Origin: DATKMK01 sp035541895
GTDB lineage: Bacteria > Desulfobacterota > Binatia > HRBIN30 > JACQVA1
DNA length: 64,000 bases
Direction of reading: 5' to 3'
NCBI GenBank assembly: GCA_035541895.1
Contig: DATKMK010000013.1
Location: forward strand, 1-64,000
The notes under the pieces are model-generated. The model did no database searches. It was not told where the DNA came from and worked only from the letters and a program-made list of their open reading frames with translations. Of this stretch, positions 40,403-48,648 are shown piece by piece. Position 1 is the first letter of the stretch. Each line of letters opens with the position of its first letter. Position numbers and translations under genes: made by a program.

Positions 40403-41659
40403 CTACTCGCGGATCTGGCCGCTGCCGTAGACGACGTACTTGTAGGTCGTCAGCTCGCGCAAGCCCATCGGGCCGCGCGCGTGCAAGCGATTGGTCGAAA
40501 TGCCGACTTCGGCGCCGAAGCCGAACTCGAACCCGTCGGTGAAGCGGGTCGAGGCGTTGACGTACACCGCCGCCGAATCGACCTCGCGCAGAAAGCGCCG
40601 CGCGCGGTCGTAGTGCTCGGTGATGATCGCGTCGGAATGTCCGGTGCCGTAGGTGTTGATGAACCCGATCGCGTCGCTCAGCGAGTCGACCACTTTCACC
40701 GACAGGATGAGATCGAGATATTCCGTACGCCAATCCTCTTCCGTTGCCGGAACGACGTCGCCGACGAGCGCACGCGTGCGCTCGCAACCGCGGATTTCGA
40801 CGTTGGCCGCGCGCAGCCGCGCAATCGCACTCGGCAAGAAGGCGTTCGCCACGGCCTGATGCACCAGCATCGTTTCCATCGCGTTACACACACCCGGACG
40901 CTGCACCTTGGCGTTGAACGCGATGCGCCCGGCCATCGCGAGATCGGCGTGCCGATCCACATAGGTGTGGCAGATACCGGCGTAGTGCTGAATGACCGGA
41001 ATCGTCGACGACTCGGTGATTGCGCGAATCAGGCTCGGACCGCCGCGCGGCACGATCACGTCGATGTACTGAGCCTGCTGCAGCAACACCCGCACGGCTT
41101 CGCGATCGGCCGTCGGCACCAGTTGCACCGCCGCCTCGGGCAGACCGGCTTCGACGATCGCCGCGCGGATCGAGTCGGCGATCGCTTGATTGCTGTTGAG
41201 CGCTTCGGAGCCGCCCTTGAGCACCACCGCATTCCCGGCCTTGAGGCACAGACTCGCGGCGTCGGCGGTGACGTTGGGACGCGACTCGTAGATCACCCCG
41301 ACGACGCCGAGCGGAATCCGCACCTGGCCGATCTCCAGCCCGTTCGGCCGCCGCCACTGCGCGATGGTTTCCCCGACCGGGTCGGGGAGTTGAGCGATCT
41401 GTTCGAGCCCGGCCGCCATCGCCTCGATGCGCGCTTCGGTCAACGTCAGACGATCGATCAGCGCAGGCGACAGCCCCGCGTTACGGCCGTTGTCGACATC
41501 GCGGCGATTCGCCGCGAGCAACGAGTCCGCTGCGCCACGTAGTCGCGCCGCCGCGCGTGCCAGCGCGTTGTTCTTCGCCCCGGTGGACGCCAGCGCAAGC
41601 TGGCGCCCAGCCGCACGGGCCGCTTGGCAGAGCGCGATGACATCCGCCGCGACACTCAT
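40403..41659 (-). CDS. proA: Gamma-glutamyl phosphate reductase ProA
   Basis: The 418-residue protein is an aldehyde-dehydrogenase-fold enzyme with IPLGVVGVIYESRPNVTADA near residue 115, the nucleophile Cys258 in QRPGVCNAMET, and the C-terminal FTDGFEFGFGAEVGISTNRLHARGP signature (split across about 367-395). It reduces gamma-glutamyl phosphate to glutamate semialdehyde for proline. No proB is adjacent in this window, although proB-proA order is common. The start at 41659 is at the end of a spaced promoter region shared with the divergent acyl-CoA dehydrogenase. Confidence 0.95.
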   Translation of the reverse strand: MSVAADVIALCQAARAAGRQLALASTGAKNNALARAAARLRGAADSLLAANRRDVDNGRNAGLSPALIDRLTLTEARIEAMAAGLEQIAQLPDPVGETIAQWRRPNGLEIGQVRIPLGVVGVIYESRPNVTADAASLCLKAGNAVVLKGGSEALNSNQAIADSIRAAIVEAGLPEAAVQLVPTADREAVRVLLQQAQYIDVIVPRGGPSLIRAITESSTIPVIQHYAGICHTYVDRHADLAMAGRIAFNAKVQRPGVCNAMETMLVHQAVANAFLPSAIARLRAANVEIRGCERTRALVGDVVPATEEDWRTEYLDLILSVKVVDSLSDAIGFINTYGTGHSDAIITEHYDRARRFLREVDSAAVYVNASTRFTDGFEFGFGAEVGISTNRLHARGPMGLRELTTYKYVVYGSGQIRE

Positions 41660-41717
41660 CGGCGCAAACGATACCGAAACGCGCTTGTGCAGCCAAGGGG
41701 AACACGACTGAAAGCAA

Positions 41718-41745
41718 TTGACTCAGGACGTTACTTGGGTAGCTT
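41718..41745 (+). promoter_or_regulatory. possible promoter of the acyl-CoA dehydrogenase pair
   Basis: TTGACT (41718-41723) and TAGCTT (41740-41745) are separated by 16 bases, about 30 bases before the ATG at 41774. The -10 box is weak. It lies in the 114 bases between divergent proA and this gene. Confidence 0.35.
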
Positions 41746-41773
41746 GTTCCCGCTGTCAGAAGGGGAAGCTCGC

Positions 41774-42952
41774 ATGGATCTCGAAACCTTCCGCAACGAC
41801 ACTCGCGAGTGGCTGCGCGCCAACGCGCCGAAGTCGATGTTCGGATTGCCCAAGTCGATGGACGACATCTGTTGGGGTGGGCGCAAGACGGTCTATCCGA
41901 CCGACGTGAAGCGCTGGCTCGACGTGATGGCCGAGCGCGGATGGACCGCGCCGACGTGGCCGAAGGAGTACGGCGGCGGCGGACTCGACCGCGACGAAGC
42001 CAAGGTGCTCAACCAGGAAATGGCCAAGCTCCAACTGCGTCCGCCGCTGACCGGCTTTGGACTCAGCATGATCGGACCGCTGTTGCTGCAAGAAGGCAGC
42101 GAGGAGCTGAAGCGTGCGCACATTCCCCCGATCGTGCGCGGTGGGATTCGTTGGTGCCAAGGCTACTCCGAGCCGGGCTCGGGCTCGGACTTGGCTAGCT
42201 TGCAAACGAAGGCCGAACTCGACGGCGACTACTTCATTCTCAACGGTCAGAAGGTGTGGACGTCCTACGCCGACAAGGCCGATTGGATGTTCATCCTGGT
42301 ACGCACCGACCCGAAGGCGAAGAAGCAGGACGGGATCACCTTCCTGCTGATGGACATGGACAGTCCCGGCGTCAGCGTGCGGCCGATCAAACTCATCAGC
42401 GGCTCGTCGCCGTTCTGTGAAACGTTCCTCGAAAACGTGCGTGTGCCGCGCGCCAACGTGGTCGGCCGCGTCAATAGCGGGTGGGCAATGGCGAAGGCGC
42501 TGCTCGGACATGAGCGCACGATGATCGCCGACGTCTTCAAGGATCGCGTGCCGGGCAATCCGCTCGTCGATCTCGCCCGCAAGTACGGCGGCGGCGAGGG
42601 GCGAATCGCCGACTCGACCATCCGCGACCGCATCACCCAAGTCGACATGGATCAGCGCTGCCTCGACTTCACCCTCGATCGTTCGCGCGACGAGGCGAAG
42701 GCCGGTCACAAGCCGGGCCCCGAGACCTCGATCTTCAAGTATTACGGCACCGAAACCAACATGCGGCGGCGCGAGCTGATGGTCGAAATCCTCGGCCCGC
42801 AAGGCCTTGGCTGGGAGGGCGAGGGCTTCGACGACCGCGAGCTGACGGTCACCCGTGACTGGCTGCGCTCGCGCGGCAATTCGATCGAAGGCGGCACCTC
42901 CGAGATTCAGCTCAACGTGATCGCCAAGCGCGTCCTTGGCCTACCAGACTAA
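41774..42952 (+). CDS. Acyl-CoA dehydrogenase, probable catalytic subunit of a two-chain enzyme
   Basis: The 392-residue protein is a flavin acyl-CoA dehydrogenase. Visible parts are WCQGYSEPGSGSDLASLQTKA (20-residue part near 133-153), GQKVWTSYADKADWMF, the arginine-rich central part and the C-terminal FAD/active-site region GNSIEGGTSEIQLNVI. The Glu before GGTSE sits where the catalytic base is expected. It starts after AGGGGA. The next gene is a second acyl-CoA dehydrogenase whose C-terminus lacks this Glu, so they may form an alpha2beta2 complex like mycobacterial FadE pairs. Substrate unknown, possibly a bulky or ring-derived acyl-CoA. Confidence 0.87.
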   Translation: MDLETFRNDTREWLRANAPKSMFGLPKSMDDICWGGRKTVYPTDVKRWLDVMAERGWTAPTWPKEYGGGGLDRDEAKVLNQEMAKLQLRPPLTGFGLSMIGPLLLQEGSEELKRAHIPPIVRGGIRWCQGYSEPGSGSDLASLQTKAELDGDYFILNGQKVWTSYADKADWMFILVRTDPKAKKQDGITFLLMDMDSPGVSVRPIKLISGSSPFCETFLENVRVPRANVVGRVNSGWAMAKALLGHERTMIADVFKDRVPGNPLVDLARKYGGGEGRIADSTIRDRITQVDMDQRCLDFTLDRSRDEAKAGHKPGPETSIFKYYGTETNMRRRELMVEILGPQGLGWEGEGFDDRELTVTRDWLRSRGNSIEGGTSEIQLNVIAKRVLGLPD

Positions 42953-42954
42953 CC

Positions 42955-43014
42955 AATGCGGAGTGCGGAATTTGCAATGCGCAATCCCCAACTCCGCATT
43001 CCGCACTCCGCATT
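42955..43014. repeat. intergenic inverted repeat of ATGCGGAGTGCGG type (copy 2)
   Basis: AATGCGGAGTGCGGAAT (42955-42971) has a perfect 17-base inverted match at 42998-43014, with an additional partial unit beside the right arm. It begins three bases after the stop of one acyl-CoA dehydrogenase and ends 21 bases before the ATG of the next. The transcript could fold into a long hairpin between the two cistrons. Copy 1 is at 34466-34530. Confidence 0.85.
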
Positions 43015-43035
43015 CGCCATTCGAAAGGCTCATCG

Positions 43036-44178
43036 ATGCCCCTCGTGCTGACTGAGGAACAGGAACTGTTGCGCCAGAGTGCACGTGACTTCGTCACCAA
43101 GAGCGCGCCGCTGAAACGTGTGCGCGCGTTGCGCGACGGCAGCGATCCCGTGGGGTTCTCGCGCGAACTGTGGGGCGAAATGGCCCAGCTTGGATGGACC
43201 GGCGTCATATTTCCCGAACAGTTCGGCGGTGCCGGTCTGGGTTACATGGATCTCATCGTCGTGATGGAGGAACTCGGGCGCGGGTTAATGCCGGAGCCGA
43301 TGCTGTCCACGGTGTTGCTCGGGGGCAATACGATCTGGCTCGGCGGCAGCGAGAGCCAAAAGCAAACGCTGCTCCCGCCGCTGATCGAAGGCAAGCTGCT
43401 GCTGACGCTCGCGCACCACGAGAACGGATCGCGCTTCGATGTGTGTCGTATCGCCACCCGCGCCGAGCGCTCGGGCGGCGGTTGGACGCTGAACGGCAGC
43501 AAGTCGCTGGTGCTCGACGCCCACGTCGCCGATCGCGTCATCGTCCCAGCGCGCACGAGCGGCGACGCCTCGGATCGCCGCGGGATCACTCTCTTCGTCG
43601 TCGATGCGCACGCGCCGGGCGTGACCATCACGCGGCAGTCAGTCGTTGACGGTCGCAATGCGGGAATTGTCCGCCTCGACAAGGTCGCCGTCAGCGCGGA
43701 CAGCGTCATCGGAAAGGCCGACGAAGGCGCCGAACTGTTGGCATCGGTTGTCGACCGCGCCACCGTCGGCTTGTGCGCCGAAATGCTCGGGAGCATGTCG
43801 GCGGCGTTCGCGATGACGCTCGACTATCTCAAAACCCGCATGCAGTTCGGCGCGCTCATCGGCACGTTCCAAGCGCTGAAGCACCGCGCCGCGAAGATGT
43901 ACGTGGAAACCGAACTCGCGCGCTCGGCGGTGATGGCGGCGGCGCAGGCGATCGACAGCACCAGTCCCGACATCCCTCAGCTCGTGTCGTTGGCCAAGGC
44001 GCGCTGCTCCGAGGCGTTTGTGCTTATCGGGAACGAAGGCGTGCAGATGCACGGCGGCATCGGCATGACCGACGAACACGACATCGGCTTCTTCCTCAAG
44101 CGCGCACGGACGACGCAGCTCACCTTGGGCGACGCGGCGTTCCACCGCAATCGTTGGGCGGAACTCGCGGGTTACTGA
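43036..44178 (+). CDS. Acyl-CoA dehydrogenase-like protein, probable non-catalytic subunit
   Basis: The 380-residue protein has the acyl-CoA dehydrogenase fold: N-terminal helices (LTEEQELLRQSARDFV), beta domain, and C-terminal helices with MQFGALIGTFQALKHRAAKMY and VQMHGGIGMTDEHDIG. In the place of the usual catalytic EGT segment it reads TLGDAAFHRNRW, with no Glu, so it is probably the structural partner of the upstream dehydrogenase. The FAD-binding QMHGG(I/Y)G motif is kept. The two genes are separated by the palindromic repeat. Confidence 0.85.
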   Translation: MPLVLTEEQELLRQSARDFVTKSAPLKRVRALRDGSDPVGFSRELWGEMAQLGWTGVIFPEQFGGAGLGYMDLIVVMEELGRGLMPEPMLSTVLLGGNTIWLGGSESQKQTLLPPLIEGKLLLTLAHHENGSRFDVCRIATRAERSGGGWTLNGSKSLVLDAHVADRVIVPARTSGDASDRRGITLFVVDAHAPGVTITRQSVVDGRNAGIVRLDKVAVSADSVIGKADEGAELLASVVDRATVGLCAEMLGSMSAAFAMTLDYLKTRMQFGALIGTFQALKHRAAKMYVETELARSAVMAAAQAIDSTSPDIPQLVSLAKARCSEAFVLIGNEGVQMHGGIGMTDEHDIGFFLKRARTTQLTLGDAAFHRNRWAELAGY

Positions 44179-44229
44179 CGCGATCGCAATCTTGACCGAC
44201 CCCCCACCCGCCGGTACTGTTCTCCGACT

Positions 44230-45609
44230 ATGCAGAGAATTGTACGAAGTATCACCGCGGCGCTGGTGGGTTGGGCCGTACTGGCGATGCCGGCGGCGGC
44301 ACTGACGTACGCCGAGCGCGTGCGCGAGCAGGTACTGCCGAACGGCTTGAAGCTCTTGCTCCTCGAAGATCACAAGGCTCCGGTGGCGGTGTACCAGATC
44401 TGGTACCGCGTCGGCTCGCGCAACGAAGAACTCGGCCGTACCGGGCTGTCGCATCTGCTCGAACACATGATGTTCAAGGGCACGCACAAGGTCGCACCCG
44501 AGGAGTATTCCAAAATCATTCAACGCAACGGCGGCAATACCAACGCGTTCACCGGTGAGGACAGCACCACGTACTTCGCGACGTTGGCGAGCGATCGCAT
44601 CGGCGTGGTCAACGACTTGGAAGCCGACCGCATGGCCGATCTGATTCTCAAGGACGATTCGTTCACCCCGGAGCGGCAAGTCGTGATGGAAGAACGGCGA
44701 CTGCGGACCGAAGATAGTCCCGTGTCCGCGCTGTTCGAATTGATTAGCGCCACAGCCTTTACTGCCCATCCATATGGCTGGCCGGTGATCGGATGGATGG
44801 ACGACATCCGCCAGGCGACGCTCGAGGATCTGACGCGGCACTACAAGACCTACTACGCTCCCAACAACGCGTTCATCGTGGCCGTGGGTGACTTCAACGC
44901 CGAGCAACTGGCGGCGCAGATCGCCAAGGCATTCGAGGCGATCCCAGCCGGTGGTGCGCCGCCGGAGGTCCGGTCGGTCGAGCCGGCCCAACAAGGCGAA
45001 CGGCGCGCGGTGCTGCGGCGCGAAGCGCAGTTGCCGTTCATTGGGATCGCCTATCATGTCCCGAACCTGCACGATGACGACGCACCCGCACTCGATGTAC
45101 TCGAAAGCGTCCTCTCCGGCGGTCGCAGCGCACGCCTGCACCAAGAGTTGGTCTACGGCAAGCGCCTGACGCGGGACGTCGGCGCCGACTACAGCTACAC
45201 CTCGCGTGATCCCGGTTTATTCGTGCTCTACGCGCAACCGCTGCCGGGCAAGAAGACGGCCGACATCGAGGCCGCGCTGCTTGCCGAGGTGAAGAAGATC
45301 CAGAGCAAGCGGCCGACCGATCACGAGATGACCAAGGCCAAGAACCGCACCGAGGCGGCGTTCGTGTTCGGCCAGGACTCGGGATTCTTCCAAGCCTTAT
45401 CGCTCGGCCAATACGAGGTTGCCGGCGACTGGCGGGCGATCGACCGCTATCTTCCTGCCATTCGAGCGGTGACCGCGGACGATGTTCAGCGGGTGGCAAC
45501 GAGGTACTTGACCGCCGACAATCGAACCGTCGGCATGCTCGACCCGCTGCCGCCCAAGCCGGGGCGGCGCGTTGCGCCGTCGGCTCCGCCGCCAGGGATG
45601 GTGCGCTGA
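44230..45609 (+). CDS. M16 family zinc peptidase (catalytic subunit)
   Basis: The 459-residue precursor has a signal peptide (residues 1-24) and a pitrilysin-type peptidase with the inverted zinc motif H75-L-L-E78-H79, followed by Glu154/Glu155 in VVMEERRLR, 76 residues later. It should cleave peptides in the periplasm or at the outer membrane. The next gene, overlapping by one base (TGATG), encodes a homologue lacking the zinc motif, so the pair probably forms an alpha-beta peptidase like mitochondrial processing peptidase and its bacterial relatives. Confidence 0.93.
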   Translation: MQRIVRSITAALVGWAVLAMPAAALTYAERVREQVLPNGLKLLLLEDHKAPVAVYQIWYRVGSRNEELGRTGLSHLLEHMMFKGTHKVAPEEYSKIIQRNGGNTNAFTGEDSTTYFATLASDRIGVVNDLEADRMADLILKDDSFTPERQVVMEERRLRTEDSPVSALFELISATAFTAHPYGWPVIGWMDDIRQATLEDLTRHYKTYYAPNNAFIVAVGDFNAEQLAAQIAKAFEAIPAGGAPPEVRSVEPAQQGERRAVLRREAQLPFIGIAYHVPNLHDDDAPALDVLESVLSGGRSARLHQELVYGKRLTRDVGADYSYTSRDPGLFVLYAQPLPGKKTADIEAALLAEVKKIQSKRPTDHEMTKAKNRTEAAFVFGQDSGFFQALSLGQYEVAGDWRAIDRYLPAIRAVTADDVQRVATRYLTADNRTVGMLDPLPPKPGRRVAPSAPPPGMVR

Positions 45610-46979
45610 TGCGCCGCGTGCTCGCAGTGGTGTTCGCGACCGTGTTGACCGGATCGGCGGCGGGTGCCGCCACCGTGCCGGCGACGTACAGTCAGCTCAG
45701 TAACGGCGTGACGCTCATCGTGTCGGAGCAACACACTCTGCCGATCGTCGCGGTACAGGTGGTCATCGACGCAGGCGCCCGACTTGATCCGCCCGGTAAA
45801 TTCGGTGTCGCGGCGCTCACTGCTGATCTGCTCAACGAAGGCACCACCAAGCGCACCGCCACGCAAATCAGCGACGCCATCGACTTCATCGGCGGATCGC
45901 TCGAAAGCGGCGCCGACACGGATGCTGCCAGCGTTGCACTGGGCGTACTCACGAAAGACTTATCGACCGGACTCGACCTACTGAGCGACGTGCTGCTGCA
46001 TCCGGCGTTTCGCGACGAGGAGATCGCGCGCCGACGCGAGGCGACGCTGGGAAGCATCCGAGCGGCGGAGGACCAGCCCGGCGTCGTCGCCTCGAAGGCG
46101 TTCCAGCAGGCGTTGTTCGGCAGCGAGCCGTACGGACACCCGACCGAAGGTACCGTCGAGTCAGTTTCGAAGCTGACCCGAGCCGACGTTGTCGACTTCT
46201 ATCGCCGTTTCTATCGACCGGGTCGAACGACGGTCACGGTGGTTGGCGACGTCACCACCGGTGACATTACCGCGCGGCTCGAATCGGCGCTAGCGTCGTG
46301 GAGCGGTGGGGCGGGGGACGCCTTTCAGTATCCGACGCCGCAGGACAGCGCGAAGAAACTCGTGACGATCGATAAGCCGTTGACGCAGGCCAACATCATT
46401 CTCGGCCACCGCGGGGTCGCGCGCGACAACCCCGACTACTATGCGATCACCGTGATGAACTACGTGCTCGGCGCCGGCGGCTTCTCGTCGCGCTTGCTCG
46501 ACAACATTCGCACGCAAAACGGCCTGGCCTACTCGGTTGCCAGCGTGTACTCGGTCAACAAGAGCCCGGGCAGCTTTCAAGTGGTGATGCAGACCAAGAA
46601 CGCGTCGGCTGCCGACGCGATCAGTCGCGCGCGCATGGAGGTCGAACGCATTCGGCGTGAGCCGATCACCGACGACGAGCTGAGCGAAGCCAAGCGCTAT
46701 CTCACCGGCAGCTTTCCCCTCAAGCTCGACAGCACCAAGAAGATCGCGGGATTTCTGGCGCAAGTCGAGTTCTACGGTCTCGGTCACGACTACGCCGACA
46801 CGTACGCGCAACGGATCAACGCGGTCACCAAAGAAGACGTGTTGCGGGTCGCGCAACAGTACCTGAAGCCCGACGATTTGATGTTGGTCGTGGTCGGCAA
46901 CCTCGCCGAGACGCCGCTGACGGTGCCGACTCCCGTGCCCGAAGCGGAGGGAGGGACGAAGAATGGCACTGGAGACTGA
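45609..46979 (+). CDS. M16 family peptidase-like protein (non-catalytic subunit)
   Basis: The 456-residue precursor has a signal peptide (residues 1-20) and the two M16 halves. Where the partner has HLLEH the sequence reads ALTADLLNEG, so zinc cannot be bound in the normal way. The C-terminal NGLAYSVASVYSVNK segment is the arginine/tyrosine substrate region of inactive M16 subunits. It shares one base with the catalytic gene and overlaps the next small gene by 17 bases. It likely supports the peptidase complex. Confidence 0.9.
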   Translation: MRRVLAVVFATVLTGSAAGAATVPATYSQLSNGVTLIVSEQHTLPIVAVQVVIDAGARLDPPGKFGVAALTADLLNEGTTKRTATQISDAIDFIGGSLESGADTDAASVALGVLTKDLSTGLDLLSDVLLHPAFRDEEIARRREATLGSIRAAEDQPGVVASKAFQQALFGSEPYGHPTEGTVESVSKLTRADVVDFYRRFYRPGRTTVTVVGDVTTGDITARLESALASWSGGAGDAFQYPTPQDSAKKLVTIDKPLTQANIILGHRGVARDNPDYYAITVMNYVLGAGGFSSRLLDNIRTQNGLAYSVASVYSVNKSPGSFQVVMQTKNASAADAISRARMEVERIRREPITDDELSEAKRYLTGSFPLKLDSTKKIAGFLAQVEFYGLGHDYADTYAQRINAVTKEDVLRVAQQYLKPDDLMLVVVGNLAETPLTVPTPVPEAEGGTKNGTGD

Positions 46980-47133
46980 TCCTCGCACGACCGCGCTCGC
47001 GGCGGTGGTGCGGTCGACGGAGCAGCGGGCGCTGCTGACCTGGCTGCTCGAAAGCCTCAACGCGTTGGAGCAAATCGACTTCGGCGAACGCCAGCCGGTC
47101 GGCGTGACCGCGCCGATTCCGCCGAATGAGTGA
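46963..47133 (+). CDS. Small protein of unknown function between the M16 pair and the amidase
   Basis: This 56-residue frame (MALETDPRTTALAAVVRSTEQ onward, first 20 shown as MALETDPRTTALAAVVRSTE) starts at ATG 46963 after a strong ribosome site, a GGAGGGAGGGACG stretch, and ends at 47133, eight bases into the amidase frame. It overlaps the end of the M16 gene by 17 bases. It is amphipathic and acidic near the middle (LLTWLLESLNALEQIDF) with no membrane segment. The excellent ribosome site and the overlaps support translation. It is too short for GatC, although it precedes an amidase. No function is inferred. Confidence 0.5.
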   Translation: MALETDPRTTALAAVVRSTEQRALLTWLLESLNALEQIDFGERQPVGVTAPIPPNE

Positions 47134-48526
47134 TCTTCCGTTCAAGACCGCGAGCGAGCTGCAGGCCCTGCTGCGCCGGCGCGCGGTCAGCGCCATCGAG
47201 GTGACGCGAGCGTTTCTCGACCGCATCGAACGCGTCGACGGTCGCGTCAACAGTTACATCACCGTGATGGCCGATGCGGCGCTGCGTGACGCGCGCCGGC
47301 TCGATCGCCTGCGCGGGCCGCGCGGGCCGCTGCACGGGTTGCCGCTGGCGGTGAAGGATTTGTGCGCGACCAAAAGCGCGCGGACAACGGCAGGCTCGAA
47401 GATTTTGGCCGGGTGGATTCCCGACTTCGATGCCACCTGCGTCGCGCGCTGGCGCGGCGCGGGCGCGGTGATTCTCGGCAAGCTCAACCTGCACGAGTTC
47501 GCGTTCGGCGTGACGACCGACAATCCCCACTACGGGCCGACGCGCAATCCGTGGGATCTCGCTCGCGTGCCGGGCGGATCGAGCGGCGGCTCGGGCGCGG
47601 CGGTGGCGGCGTCGCTGTGTGCCGGGGCGATCGGAACCGACACCGGCGGCTCGATTCGAATTCCGGCCGGGGCGTGCGGCGTGGTGGGCTTGAAGCCGAC
47701 CTATGGCCGCGTCAGCCGCTTCGGCGTCGTGCCGCTGAGTTGGTCGCTCGATCACGTCGGGCCACTGGCGAAGACGGTCGGCGATGCGGCGCTCTTGTTG
47801 GCAGCGATGGCTGGGCCCGACGAGCGTGACCCGACCGCGAGCACGCGCCGCGTCGACAACTATCGCGCCGCCACGAGTCGCTCGCCCAAGGGCCTCACCA
47901 TTGGGATTCCGCGCGAGTATTTCTTCGACCTGGTCGACGATGAGGTGCGCGCGGCGTTCGACGCCGCGGCTGCGACCCTGAAGCGGATCGGTCTGCGGGT
48001 GCGCGAAGTGTCGATTCCCTCGCTGATCCACACACAGCCGGCCGAAGTCGCGATCATGGCGGCGGAGGCGGCGGCCTATCACGCGCGGGCGTTGGCGACC
48101 CGGCCGGCGGACTTCGGCCCCGACGTGCGTGCGCTGCTGGAACTGGGACGCTTGATCCCGGCGACCTCGCTCGTGGCCGCGCAGCGTCTGCGCGGACAAT
48201 TGGCGTCAGAGTTCGCCGCGACGTTCGAACGAGTCGACGCGCTGATCGTGCCGGGGCTGGTTGCGCCCCCGCCGCGCATCGGCGACGCGACGATGGAGGT
48301 GAACCGCGTCGCCATCGGTGTGCCGTTGGCTCTCGGGTACACCATGATGCCGTTCAACCTCACCGGATTGCCGTCGATCGCAATACCCTGCGGCCGGGCG
48401 CGCAACGGATTGCCGCTGGGTATGCAAATCGCCGGTCGTGCGTTCGACGAAGCGACCATCATCTGCATCGCGCACGCGTACGAACAGGCCACCGAGTGGC
48501 ACCGCCGGCCAGAGCTGCCGGCGTAG
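47126..48526 (+). CDS. Amidase signature family protein
   Basis: The 466-residue protein carries the amidase triad: Lys77 (GLPLAVKDLC), cis-Ser152 (PGGSSGGSGAAV) and nucleophile Ser176 (GTDTGGSIRIPA). Glycine-rich and C-terminal signature parts are complete. It hydrolyses a carbon-nitrogen bond of an amide. Although GatA is in this family, no gatB or gatC is nearby and I see no GatA-specific feature, so a general amidase is more likely. The start overlaps the preceding small gene by eight bases. Confidence 0.9.
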   Translation: MSDLPFKTASELQALLRRRAVSAIEVTRAFLDRIERVDGRVNSYITVMADAALRDARRLDRLRGPRGPLHGLPLAVKDLCATKSARTTAGSKILAGWIPDFDATCVARWRGAGAVILGKLNLHEFAFGVTTDNPHYGPTRNPWDLARVPGGSSGGSGAAVAASLCAGAIGTDTGGSIRIPAGACGVVGLKPTYGRVSRFGVVPLSWSLDHVGPLAKTVGDAALLLAAMAGPDERDPTASTRRVDNYRAATSRSPKGLTIGIPREYFFDLVDDEVRAAFDAAAATLKRIGLRVREVSIPSLIHTQPAEVAIMAAEAAAYHARALATRPADFGPDVRALLELGRLIPATSLVAAQRLRGQLASEFAATFERVDALIVPGLVAPPPRIGDATMEVNRVAIGVPLALGYTMMPFNLTGLPSIAIPCGRARNGLPLGMQIAGRAFDEATIICIAHAYEQATEWHRRPELPA

Positions 48527-48648
48527 GCAAGAACATCAAGTCAAACTTGCAAGGCGCGACCTAGCTGTCGTGCTGCGTGGTAATCTGTGCAGCGTACTTG
48601 TGCGCGAAGCGGTCCGAGCGTAGACAGGTAGCAATTCGGAGGTGCTGA

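Noticed and set aside
47126..48526. GatA subunit of the aspartyl/glutamyl-tRNA amidotransferase
   Set aside because: No gatB or gatC lies next to it, the preceding small gene is too short for GatC, and only general amidase motifs are present.
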